This document shows positions 1 to 9,474 of a stretch of DNA of 64,000 nucleotides, in pieces. The translations under genes and the position numbers were made by a program. Numbering within the stretch: position 1 is the first letter of the stretch; each line of letters starts with the position of its first letter. A model generated the notes under the pieces. The model saw nothing but the letters and a program-made list of their open reading frames with translations. It ran no database searches and was not told the origin of the DNA. The stretch spans positions 83,996 through 147,995 of the forward strand of contig JAQGBZ010000145.1 in assembly GCA_034687125.1 (NCBI GenBank). The letters run 5' to 3'. Origin of the DNA: Neelides folsomi. Taxonomy: Eukaryota > Arthropoda > Collembola > Neelipleona > Neelidae.

Positions 1-2
1 AA

Positions 3-443
3 TTCTTCATCCGAAATAAAGAAAAAACTGCATTTGTCGATTATTTTGAAATTAATTGGATTGGAAATTTGCTACCAAATAATCAACGCCTACCTCCAAG
101 ATATCCATTGAAATTATGGAATTGCTACCAATCAACCATTCAAAACTTCCCACGAACCAATAGTTCTCTCGAATTCTGGAACTGACCTGTTAATTGTCTT
201 ATTGGACTCAATCATCCACAGATCTATCAATTTATTGAAACAGTTAAAATGGATTATTGGATCACTCAATTAAAAGTTGTTCAAAATCAAGCTGGACAAC
301 AAGTTACGGAGACAAAGGCTTCATATAAGAGAGTAGAATCGAAAATTATGAAACAAGTTTTACGATACGAAAATGAGAAAGAAAGTGGGATTCTCTCATT
401 GGATACGTATCTTTCTAGACTTGCTTTTAATGTTAAGTTTTAA
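3..443 (+). pseudogene. Mutator-like (MULE) transposase C-terminal relic
   Basis: One reading frame runs from base 3 to 443 with a single internal TGA at 183-185. It resembles the C-terminal part of MULE-type transposases often found with FLYWCH or zinc-finger proteins in invertebrates. The signature is LWNCYQSTIQNFPRTNSSLE (about 117-176), matching the family pattern 'LW..Y......PRTNN.VEGWH', followed by HPQIYQFIE and a Lys-rich helix. The usual EGWH stretch is altered and then interrupted by the stop. The catalytic DDE core would lie further upstream, outside the window. The fragment sits in what should be the NBAS intron before base 1096, so it is best read as a dead insertion. Family assignment is from motif memory and needs a profile search. 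Confidence 0.6.
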
Positions 444-639
444 TGAGATCACGATTTTTTTGTATGTGGTAATTTTTAACTTAAAGAATTGTTTTTATTC
501 TAAAAATTAAGTCAATTTATATTAAACTTCAGAATTACTAATAATTGTTTTAAATAAAAAAATTTAATAAAAAATATAAAACAAAATAACTTCAAAAACA
601 TCCTAACTTCAATTTTATTTTGTAAATTATATAAAGAAT

Positions 640-1015
640 ACCTTTACTGGGGGCTACGGCCATTTACAAATTTATCCGGCAGTATGTTTTTAATTCATCT
701 GTCAATAATTTTGTTTTTGCCTGTAATTTCCACTTTCTTCAAATATCTTAATTATTTTCGAGCTTATTCACTTTCGAGGTATAATTGTTCGAGATATTTG
801 TTTTTTCAAGAATTTTTTCGAGATTTTGACATTCGAGCAATGCAATCTTCGAGCAATTTATGTTTAGATCAAAATATTCTTCGAGCATTAAATGTTTCGA
901 GCAATATATGTTTCGAGCACTTTATGTTTAGAGCATATTTTGTTTAGAGCAGAAAAATTTCGAGAAATTTGTCTTCGAGCAATTTATTTTCGAGCAATCA
1001 TACGGGTGCCGTTTA
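640..1015. repeat. Degenerate short tandem array (TTTCGAGCAATTTATG-like)
   Basis: From about 770 to 1000 the unit TTTCGAGCA followed by A/T-rich filler recurs about a dozen times (for example 770, 789, 817, 832, 848, 881, 895, 911, 978, 989), with variants TTTAGAGCA. The array is flanked by 'tactgggggctacggcc' at about 645 and 'catacgggtgccgttt' at about 1000. The same motif family recurs at 29945-30365 inside the FSTL intron. It lies between the MULE relic and the first visible NBAS exon. It is probably a subterminal repeat of a mobile element. The ORF that spans it (684-947) is just the repeat translated. Confidence 0.65.
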
Positions 1016-1095
1016 AATTATATTTAAAAAATTGCTCATGAATATCATCAAAAATTTCTAATGATTGGAAGTTTTAATTGTAATTTTAAATTTAG

Positions 1096-4000
1096 GAAAG
1101 GACCAAGGGAGATTTTTATCATGGAGTCCAGATGACCTCGACATATCCCAAGAAGATTATTGTATATTAATCGATCCTGAGAATCCTGAAGTCAAACGAT
1201 TGCTATCTTATAGAAAACAGTTTTTACACTATTTGGATATTCTCAAAACATACGAGGTTCTTATTTAACATTTAAATATTCGGTTTAATACAATGTTAAT
1301 AAAAAAATTATTATACAAAAATACAAACCAATCCATTTTTATTAGAAAATCTTGGGGGGTCCTTTACTTGCTGAAGAAAAATTTAATGGTAAAGGATATG
1401 CGAAAATTCGAAGTCAAAGTCTCATTGACACTGCAATTGAAATGGCCAGAGTTGGGGAAATTGAACACCTCAAAATTATTCTTGATAATCATTATCTAAT
1501 TGTTGCTTCTCATTATCTTGAAATCTTATCCAACTTTTCTGAATGCACTCGACCTCATGATTACAAGTTGGTTTTTACTTTTGTTAATAATATATTTTAT
1601 TAGAAACATCTTTATAACATAATTAGAATTTATCAAATTATTTTACACTATAAAGATGTTTTATTCAAACAGACAATTTCTACCCAAGATTGATCGAAAT
1701 GGCCAATTATTTTTATGGGCGACTGCATCACAACGAAAAGAAAAAGATTGGTGTGAGGAGTTTCTCCCAAAAGAAGTTGAAAATAAAACAGTGTCAATTG
1801 GAGAAGTCGAAGATTGGTTCAAAAATCGAATACAAGAAATTGAATTTCTGAGTGGAATGACCAGTAATTCTTTGGATTTGGCAAGATTTGGAATCGAGAG
1901 GGGATTTAAAGTATGTTGCATTTACCAGATAATTCTTAACATTGTGTTCAAAAATGAAGTTTTAAATTTAAATTTATAATTTATTATATTATAGTGTTTA
2001 CAACAAATATACGACGACTTTGAAACTCTTGAGACACTTGTGTATGAAGTTGACATTCCCAAGATGAATTACCAAAAACTCGAAAAATTATCTGACGCTG
2101 AAAAGCTCAAGCTTATAATGTCAAAGGTATACTATGTAAAACCTTCTAACTATAAAAACATATGATCATCAATGATACTGTTTAAGTATCCAATATTTAA
2201 TAAAAATATACTTTTTACAGTGTGATGAAAATAATATTAGTACTCACTTCCGTGCCTTTGCTATTCCATTTCTAAATAAATGTGAGAGCGTCAATCCAAC
2301 CTCAAAATTCTATTTGTTAAACGAATATTTAACTTCACTTTCAAAAGATAATTTATCGACAATTCTATACGTAAGAGCAATTACCCTTTTAGTATTACTA
2401 TTTTAACACCCTAAATTCTATTATGTAGCTTATGGATAAATTGTACTTATGATTAAGATCAAATTTTGAATATTTACAGATATTTGAGGAATCCAAAAGA
2501 AGCGCTCAAGAACCGTTGATTTCCGATCCAAAAGAATTAATGCAATTGGCCTATAATTGCATTTATGCTTGCGAAAGCTCTGCCGAGAACGCCAATGTTG
2601 TTTCGATTCTCAGTTGTCTTGATCGAAGTTATCGAGATGAAGATTTGACGGACTCTGCTTTAACTTTAGAATATTTAATTAATGACATTGAGAGATTGGA
2701 ACGCCATTTACATGTGGCTCAAAAGCTGGAAAAATATCAATACTTTATTACTTTGAAAAAAGTACAGGAGTTGGGCGAAGAAGAGGAAGAAAATATTGGA
2801 AACTTTTTCGAAACTGTTTGCAATTCTGTGTCCAAATTGTAAGACTTTTAATTTATTAAATGTATGAATATTTACTACAATATTTTTGTTTGATTATTTA
2901 GAAGTCCACCAATGAAAGCCAAGGATTGGAAATCTCTTTTGTACGATTTTATTGAAATCCACAATAAAAATTTTGTGAACTTTCCTGCAGAACGGGTTGA
3001 TGAGGTATGAAATATTTTTTTCTTTTTAAAGTTCATTCCTAATTTTATATTAAAACCTCCCCAATTAAAAAAAGACTTTAAATGATAACTATAAGATTAG
3101 TGTAATGGTAAATGTTTAGTTAAGTAAGGTAAGGCTTATACCCAATTAGAGTTAAAACCTAAAAGTGAGGATTCACTACCAATTAGGGTTAATTGAGAAT
3201 TTACCAGGATCATCCATGCTAGATGTTGAAAATCTTAAGCGAATTTCATATTCAAGTGATAACGAATTTCATTTCCCATAAGTTTTCAATCTTTACAATT
3301 ATTTTTAGAAATTTAAATGGTTGGTTTTTTTTATCTTAAGTCAATAAGGTTCTCACGTCAAAATCTCATCAACTCATCATAATGAGTTCGATGACATTTG
3401 GTCAAAAGACCTTCAAGGCAACCCCTCCTGAAAAAGGAAGTTTTCCTCTCGACCGCAACAACGTGTGTAAAAACTTTATGGTGAATTACATGATCTGTCT
3501 TAAGCAAAACGAGCATGTAAACGAAAGATGCAGAATTGAAGCCAAGGATTATTTCAACTGTAGAATGGAAAATGGTCTTATGGCCAAAGAAGAACTCTCA
3601 AAACTTGGATATTCAGATAAAGATGAATCTGATCCTAAGAGTGCGGAGTGAATTATTTGTATGAGTATAAGCATTCCTAGTATTAAATGATAGTGTTTTA
3701 TAAGTGAGTTAATTGTGTAGTAAATTAGCTACAAATTAATAACAATATATTCATTCAACTGCCATCATGAGTGAAGATGTTTCAGAAGTTGTTAAAATCC
3801 TCCCTGAATGCCAAAAGGATCCAAAAATTGAATCAAAATCACAAGGTCTAAAAGTGTTAATTGGAGTAACTGGAAGTGTAGCTACAATCAAATTACCACT
3901 TTTAGTTGAGAAATTAACTATTTGTACATTAGTGCAAATGAGCGAAATAGCTATTATCCCAACAGAGAAATCTCTACATTTTTTCCAATCAACTGACCTT

Positions 4001-5643
4001 CCAAATTCAGTCAAAGTATGGAAAGATTCTGATGAATGGTCAATGTGGCAAAAGCGTAGTGATCCGGTTTTGCACGTTGATTTAGTTAAGTGGGCCGATT
4101 GCTTAATTATTGCCCCTTTGGATGCAAATACTCTTGGGAAAATATCAAGCGGCATTTGCGATAATTTACTCACTTGTGTGGTTCGAGCTTGGGATACGAA
4201 CAAGCCGTTAATTTTCTCTCCTGCAATGAATACGAAGATGTGGGATCATCCAATTACATCCACTCAGATTCAAACACTTCTTCAATTTGGATACATTTAT
4301 GTTAAACCGATTGAAAAAACTCTTATTTGTGGGGACAAAGGAATTGGAGCGATGGCTGAAGTTGATTCAATTGTCAAAGTTTTTCAATATGTCATGAAAG
4401 GTCAATTGTCAGTGTCAAGTGATTTGTCTGAAAATGAGTAGAATAGTTATTAAAGTGAAAGTATAGTCATTTTATTTAAAGAAATTTGTATAGTCATTTG
4501 ACTTATTGTTAGTACTCTAGTTTATCAAACTTTACTTCATAAATTTTATTGTCCTACAAAAGACTTCTTAAATTTTACGGTATTTAGTCATTGCCTAAAT
4601 TCCCTTATAAAGATATTTAATATCTAACTACCTTTACAGTGATGAATGTTTTTATTCCTTTCAGATTTACGTCCATGCTCTGTTGAAAAGCAGTGACGCA
4701 GAAATTATTAATTTAGCTGCAGATTTCTTCGAAAAGAGTCCAAGTGAAGGAGTAAAGGATGAATGGGATAATGCAGCTTACTCAAATTCCTTCAAACTTT
4801 ATCTCATGTTGATCCATTATGAGAAGAGCATCGAAATGATCCTGGATGCTGCTCATGTCTATTTTGACTCCTCGTCTTCATTTTCCGACCCGAGCATGGA
4901 ATTAGCCAAACTTTGCTTGAATTTAACTCACAATTTAAAAGATCCCCGTGTTTCTCATTTATTCAACCTTATTGAAGCTGTTAGAATTCTTAATAAGGAT
5001 TTCAAACTCAACATTCTTCCTCAATTTGGTAAAATATTTATAATGATATTACCATTATTAAAAATTATTCACCATATTCCATCATACTAATAATCGTGAA
5101 GTAAAACAAATATTTTTTTCATTTTTCAGTGCGAAATCGCGTAGATATAATTGGACTTATAAGAGAAGCAATGCTAAATATTGAGAAAGGATATCGAAAA
5201 ACACAGCAGCTTCTTAAGTTGGCTCTACTTCTTAAAATGGAAGACGGAATGATTGATAAAGCTGAGACAATCGTTCTTGAAATGGTCGGAAATGAGGCAT
5301 TGGCAGCAGATGATAATAATTTCTGCGTTTCCATTTGTCAAAGCATCATGGCCAAAGAATACGATCGAGGATGGAATGTTTTCATTCAATTAGCCAAAGA
5401 TCAAAAGGAACCACCAATATTTGGAAATGACACGCGGATCTCCTTCATTTCTTATGCTCTTTATATTTGTCCAGATAATGAAATTTTGAATGTGCTCAAT
5501 GCCAAGTATGTCTTAGATATTCGGAGTTCTTTTCAATATTGATTTGAAATTGAATTGAATTAATTCCATTTATTCTCTATTTCAGGTATTCAATTGAAAG
5601 GAATTTACTTAAACGGGGAAAAGACGAAATTCACTCTTCTTAA
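1096..5643 (+). CDS. Nbas: NBAS, Sec39-domain subunit of the syntaxin-18/NRZ tethering complex (3' part of gene)
   Basis: Exons read as 1096-1256, 1346-1566, 1673-1910, 1995-2126, 2221-2370, 2480-2838, 2902-3004, 4665-5028, 5130-5505 and 5586-5643, giving about 719 residues. All junctions are GT/AG and phases close. The protein matches the Sec39 region of NBAS: DYCILIDPENPEVKRLLSYR near the start, PLLAEEKFNGKGYAKIRSQ, KDWCEEF and LARFGIERGFK. NBAS with ZW10 and RINT1 tethers Golgi-derived vesicles at the ER, and in vertebrates it also assists nonsense-mediated decay. The N-terminal beta-propeller exons lie left of the window; exon 1096 starts in codon phase needing one upstream base. The frame ends at a TAA after a short final exon, just past the Sec39 region, without the long C-terminal half of vertebrate NBAS. 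The 1.66-kb intron 3005-4664 contains COX19 and PPCDC. Confidence 0.9.
3382..3651 (+). CDS. Cox19: COX19, twin CX9C cytochrome c oxidase assembly factor
   Basis: The 89-aa intronless ORF begins MSSMTFGQKTFKATPPEKGS, matching the conserved COX19 start with the PP-KGSFPLD motif. It has two perfect CX9C motifs: Cys29-X9-Cys39 and Cys50-X9-Cys60, which form the CHCH helical hairpin. COX19 is imported to the mitochondrial intermembrane space by the Mia40 relay and works with COX11 in delivering copper to cytochrome c oxidase. Length equals the family norm (about 90 aa). It lies wholly within an NBAS intron on the same strand, 378 bp after the NBAS exon end and 115 bp before PPCDC. The short gap allows either a dicistronic transcript or two compact genes. 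No introns are present, unlike the exon-rich neighbours. Confidence 0.93.
   Translation: MSSMTFGQKTFKATPPEKGSFPLDRNNVCKNFMVNYMICLKQNEHVNERCRIEAKDYFNCRMENGLMAKEELSKLGYSDKDESDPKSAE
3767..4441 (+). CDS. Ppcdc: Phosphopantothenoylcysteine decarboxylase (CoA biosynthesis)
   Basis: The 224-aa intronless ORF is a complete flavin-dependent PPCDC. Visible motifs are GVTGSVATIKLP (33-44, FMN-binding N-terminus), the active-site histidine in DPVLHVDLVKWAD (His103), APLDANTLGKISSGICDNLL (116-135), the substrate-clamp motif PAMNTKMW (152-159) and the CGD motif (188-190). The enzyme converts 4'-phospho-N-pantothenoylcysteine to 4'-phosphopantetheine in the cytosol. The start at 3767 is in good context (GCCATCATGA) and matches family length; the first 25 residues are a variable leader. 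It lies inside the NBAS intron downstream of COX19, same strand, and ends 223 bp before the next NBAS exon. Confidence 0.95.
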   Translation: MSEDVSEVVKILPECQKDPKIESKSQGLKVLIGVTGSVATIKLPLLVEKLTICTLVQMSEIAIIPTEKSLHFFQSTDLPNSVKVWKDSDEWSMWQKRSDPVLHVDLVKWADCLIIAPLDANTLGKISSGICDNLLTCVVRAWDTNKPLIFSPAMNTKMWDHPITSTQIQTLLQFGYIYVKPIEKTLICGDKGIGAMAEVDSIVKVFQYVMKGQLSVSSDLSENE

Positions 5644-6089
5644 CCATACAGAAATTCAGTTAAATTACTTTAATTGTTGTTTAACATTAATAATAGTAAT
5701 ATACTATATTGATATTGAGTATCGTTACTTAATTTACATTATTTAAAGTACGGTTAACATATTAATTATTTAGCATGTTTAATTTATCATGTAAAATTAT
5801 ATTTAAAACAAAGTTTCAGCAGGTAAAAATCTGAATAAAAAGTAAATTCATTATTACCTATTTCAATTTATACGACTCATTGAATTTTCAATTTAAACGA
5901 TTTGATATAATAAATAATTTTAATTATATGTTCTAATAGTTTTTCTCTAAATAGTTTATCTTTTAAATATTTTTTAATGGGTGTACTTATCAGTATCAGC
6001 AAAAGCGATTAAATTACTGATTGTTTTATTTCTTGATTTAATTAAGCGATTGTCGAATTTTATTTCAACATTTGCTCGGGTTTGGTTCC
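5644..6089. other. Convergent 3' intergenic gap between NBAS and gprs
   Basis: This A/T-rich stretch of about 450 bp holds the 3' ends of two convergent genes. Possible poly(A) signals are present (for example AATAAA at about 5833 on the plus strand), but none can be assigned with certainty. No further coding signal is seen. Confidence 0.5.
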
Positions 6090-8732
6090 CTATGAGGAGC
6101 TTCTTCCATGAGGAGACCCTGAATGAGTATCAGCACCACCGCCAGACGACATTCGTCCAGAGTCAATTTCACTACTTCCAGAAGAAGCCAGCGTCGTATT
6201 GCTCCCATACGGATCCAATGAACTCTGAACTGACATTGAACGTCCACCTCCCGAGCGTCTTGGTCGATTTGGAGACAGCTTCGCTGGGTCAACCGATGTT
6301 GGGTCAGCCTATCGCCGAATTCAAATTACAAATAAATGCATTCAAGAAGCATTCGGCCATTGTAATATAAATATTATACACATTGCATTGATAATTCTCA
6401 CAAATACTTAATCATTGAAGACAGATTTTAAGTTTAATTAGAAAGTGTAAGTGTGTACATAAGCGTTTACTTGGTAGGCCAATGCATTCATGACGATATG
6501 ATACGGAACAACTCCGAGAGGGTGAATGTCCTTCATCAAAACATTCGCTGGGATTTTATGAAATTGGATATATTCAAGGAAGTTTCCTTTTAAAAATATT
6601 AAATACATCATTATCTCATAAAAATTAATTGTTATACACCTAAATTTTAATATCGTGTACATATTATATTGATTATTTTAGAGATTAATTCATGAATAGT
6701 GGGATTAATTACCGATAACTTCTTTAAGTTGAATAGTGGGATTGTTGTCACAATACTTTTTACTCCACATTAATGCAGCCTATTAAATAAAATAATATGC
6801 ATTTATTAATATATTAAATCTTAATAATAAAATGTTACAGGTAATGTAGAGAGTATTGTAGAATATATTTCATTCTCAGATTTTTCTTTTGACCTGAAAT
6901 TTTGTGAATTCGTCAGCTTTAAGTTCTTCCCTGACTAAAACAAGTCTCACAACGTGTTGAGGAAGTAGCGTAAATGATCCCAAGTTAAGAACTTCTGTTC
7001 CATGTAAATCCACGAATTCGAGTACCTATTTAAATAACCGAATTATCATATATTAAAAATATGAATTTCTGATTAGAAATATGGCAAGAGATTTCATCTT
7101 TGAATTTTTTACTAATTACCTTTTGTACAAGAGATTTTGTACACTTGTATTGGATGTAACGTTCAGCAGATGCTAAAAGAGCACACACAGTATCAACATT
7201 GATGCAACACTGAACAAATCCAACACAAGCTTTGCGGAGCTCTTCAAGTCCGTAATAATCCGCTGCATTCATGACTCCTTAAATATACGAAAAGGTTCAA
7301 GATTAAATTGAAATTGTTGTTTTCAATCAAATAGAAAACTCATTAGATTATATTACACATATATAAGTACCAAGAAGCGTTCTTGGCTGGAGAGTAACAT
7401 AACCCGTATGAATGTATTCAATAAGCTGACGGAAAACGTCAGGTTCGAACTCCTCCACAATGAGAGTTTGATGTTGTTGGGGCTAAAACAAAGAGAATCT
7501 GTCAAGTTTTAATCATCTAAATGCCAATAATGTTTATATGGATAGTAAATAGGTGAGTGTGTCTGTCAGTTTTTAGAAATGACAGATGTGAGTTTTATGA
7601 AGAGAGCGTCGCTCTCTCAAAGTGTGGCAAGCGTGTAGCCATGAATGAAGAAGGAGAAATTTCTACAAGGACCCAACATCACTCAGCATTGTGCATTGGC
7701 TCAAAAATATTCCCAAACTGCGAAAGATTCTTTGAAGGCGAAAAATGGCTTAAAAAGAAGTTAATCAAACAGTGTAAAAAGTATGCTGGTCAAAAAAATG
7801 CATAAACGGCCACTCGTTCGGAGTTTCAAAATGCTGAAAAAGAAAAGCGAGATCTCGAAAGAAGATTAAGAGAAATCAGCGAAATAGAAGGAGAAGATTT
7901 TATAAATACTTATAAATAAGCTTGTTGCAAATGAAACCCCACCTCCGAAATTGTAGAAAGTTGTTGCTGAAATCCTCGCTATTTAAAGTAGTGTTATATT
8001 CATTCATTATATTGATTAGTGATTTTTTACTGTTAGATGTAAATAATTACAGGAATCATTGTGAATTTGTATTTTTGTCAAATGTTTTTGTAATTTAGGT
8101 ATGAAGACAATTACTCAAATCATTTATAATTTTAAGCTCATATTCATTAAGAATTCATGTCACTTATTTACTTACAAGTTTGTATTAAACTTTTACATGT
8201 ATAATGTAACAAAATAATGTACTTACAGGTACTCTATTTATGTAATATTTATAATAATACCTATTTAGACTATTCAAATTAATGCTATATTTACCGACGG
8301 CTTTGACGGTTGAGGATTCTGCATGTTAAGCAGAGGCTCAGAACTCCTTTTGAGGAAAAGCCTAAGTTTGTTTTCCTTCGGTGGCGGATCTTTCTTTCGC
8401 TGAGGAGAAGGTGTTTGATACAACATTTTGAAAAATACCCTGAAAGACCGAAATTAACATAGGGTCAATCAAGGTCAATCAAGAGTATTTGGCTATGAAA
8501 TAAATGCTTAAATGGTTGACCTGCTTCTTGCTGCGAGGACGGCCTTGACGGCGCAAACAGGTTCCCTTGTGTCTCCCACAAGGAAAGTAACGTCGCAAAG
8601 CTCGGGCATTGACGCGAGGAACTTCATGTCCTCAGCCAACCCTGTCTTGTTCTCGAAGGTCGAGTAGTCGTTTTCCTCACCGAGGTTCTCAGCCATGTAG
8701 AAGGCGGAAGGGAGTAGGTCGATCCCAAGCAT
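6090..8732 (-). CDS. gprs: Serine-enriched BTB/POZ-BACK protein (gprs family)
   Basis: Minus-strand exons are 8732-8521, 8439-8295, 7482-7371, 7277-7120, 7025-6894, 6779-6713, 6586-6471 and 6308-6090, about 386 aa, with all phases closing. The product matches the arthropod serine-enriched protein almost word for word, for example MAENLGEENDYSTFENKTGL, PELCDVTFLVGDTREPVCAV, QRKKDPPPKENKLRLFLKRS and MNAADYYGLEELRKACVGFV. A BTB domain, interrupted by a basic insert, is followed by a BACK-like helical region ending NFLEYIQFHKIPANVLMKDI. A Ser/Gly-rich tail ends GRSSS and TAG at 6092-6090. BTB-BACK proteins are usually adaptors; the molecular role of this family is poorly known. I start at the ATG at 8732. 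A longer N-terminus is open up to about 8804, preceded by a plausible splice acceptor, so a further upstream exon is possible. Confidence 0.9.
7557..7919 (+). pseudogene. Unrecognised decayed ORF inside a gprs intron, opposite strand
   Basis: One frame stays open for 121 codons (7557-7919) apart from a single TAA at 7803-7805. The first ATG is at 7641. The part before the stop is Lys/Cys-rich (KKKLIKQCKKYAGQ). The part after it is a charged likely coiled coil (EKEKRDLERRLREISEIEGE) ending at a second TAA. The sense-like composition on both sides of one stop suggests a former coding sequence or transposon fragment. It lies in the 812-bp gprs intron (7483-8294). I recognise no family. Confidence 0.3.
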
Positions 8733-9474
8733 CGTCAGTTCAAAGGTCTTTCTGCGTCTCTTGGTCGAAGATCGATTAAGGGAAGCAGCAGGTGGGACTG
8801 ACACCCGCGCAAAATCACCCGAAAACCAACCTGGACTTTCTACGCACTTTCCCTCCCTATCCTTTTACATTAACTCTATAAGTATACTCCATAATTAATA
8901 TAATAAAATTATGATTGATGATAATCCTGGATTAATATCGGAGTTATAATAATGATAATTAATAATTTCATCAATTCAATTCGACTTTCTAATGATCCAT
9001 AAAACACCAGGGGCTTATCGAGAAAAAGTAAAAAGACAAAAACTATTATATCACCAATGCTTAAATATCTATAGTGGGAGAATTAACCAATAAGACTTCT
9101 GGCGGTTTGCTCATTGCCCATTGCTCTTATGCTCTTTCTCTTTTGCTAGCTCAATAATCAATAACAATTAATGAATTACTGTCATTCTTTTCTTATAAGA
9201 ATTTAAATAAGATTATACAATTATTTAAATATTAGCAAATATTAGGCTTGGAGGAGAAGAGCAAACCGTCGAGTAGCAAATCCTTGAATAATTTGTGTAA
9301 AGTTCAGAGTGTCAAACGATCAAGGGACACTACGATTTATTTTTATATAAATTGTCTTTGTATTTGTATATTGTTTAACACACTTTCTTTATTTCGAGTG
9401 TTATAAGTATAAGCCTTGATTTGATGATTAAAGATGATGCATTTTTAGTAAAGAGATTCTAAAAGTTCTAGACA
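8733..9474. promoter_or_regulatory. Divergent gprs/TopBP1 intergenic promoter region
   Basis: About 740 bp separate the chosen gprs start (minus strand) from the TopBP1 ATG (plus strand), so both promoters should lie here. It may also include a gprs 5' leader exon near 8733-8804. The sequence is A/T-rich with no clear TATA box or repeat that I can defend. Confidence 0.4.

Noticed and set aside
684-947. 87-codon ORF near the window start
   Set aside because: It is the translation of the TTTCGAGCA tandem array and has no independent support.
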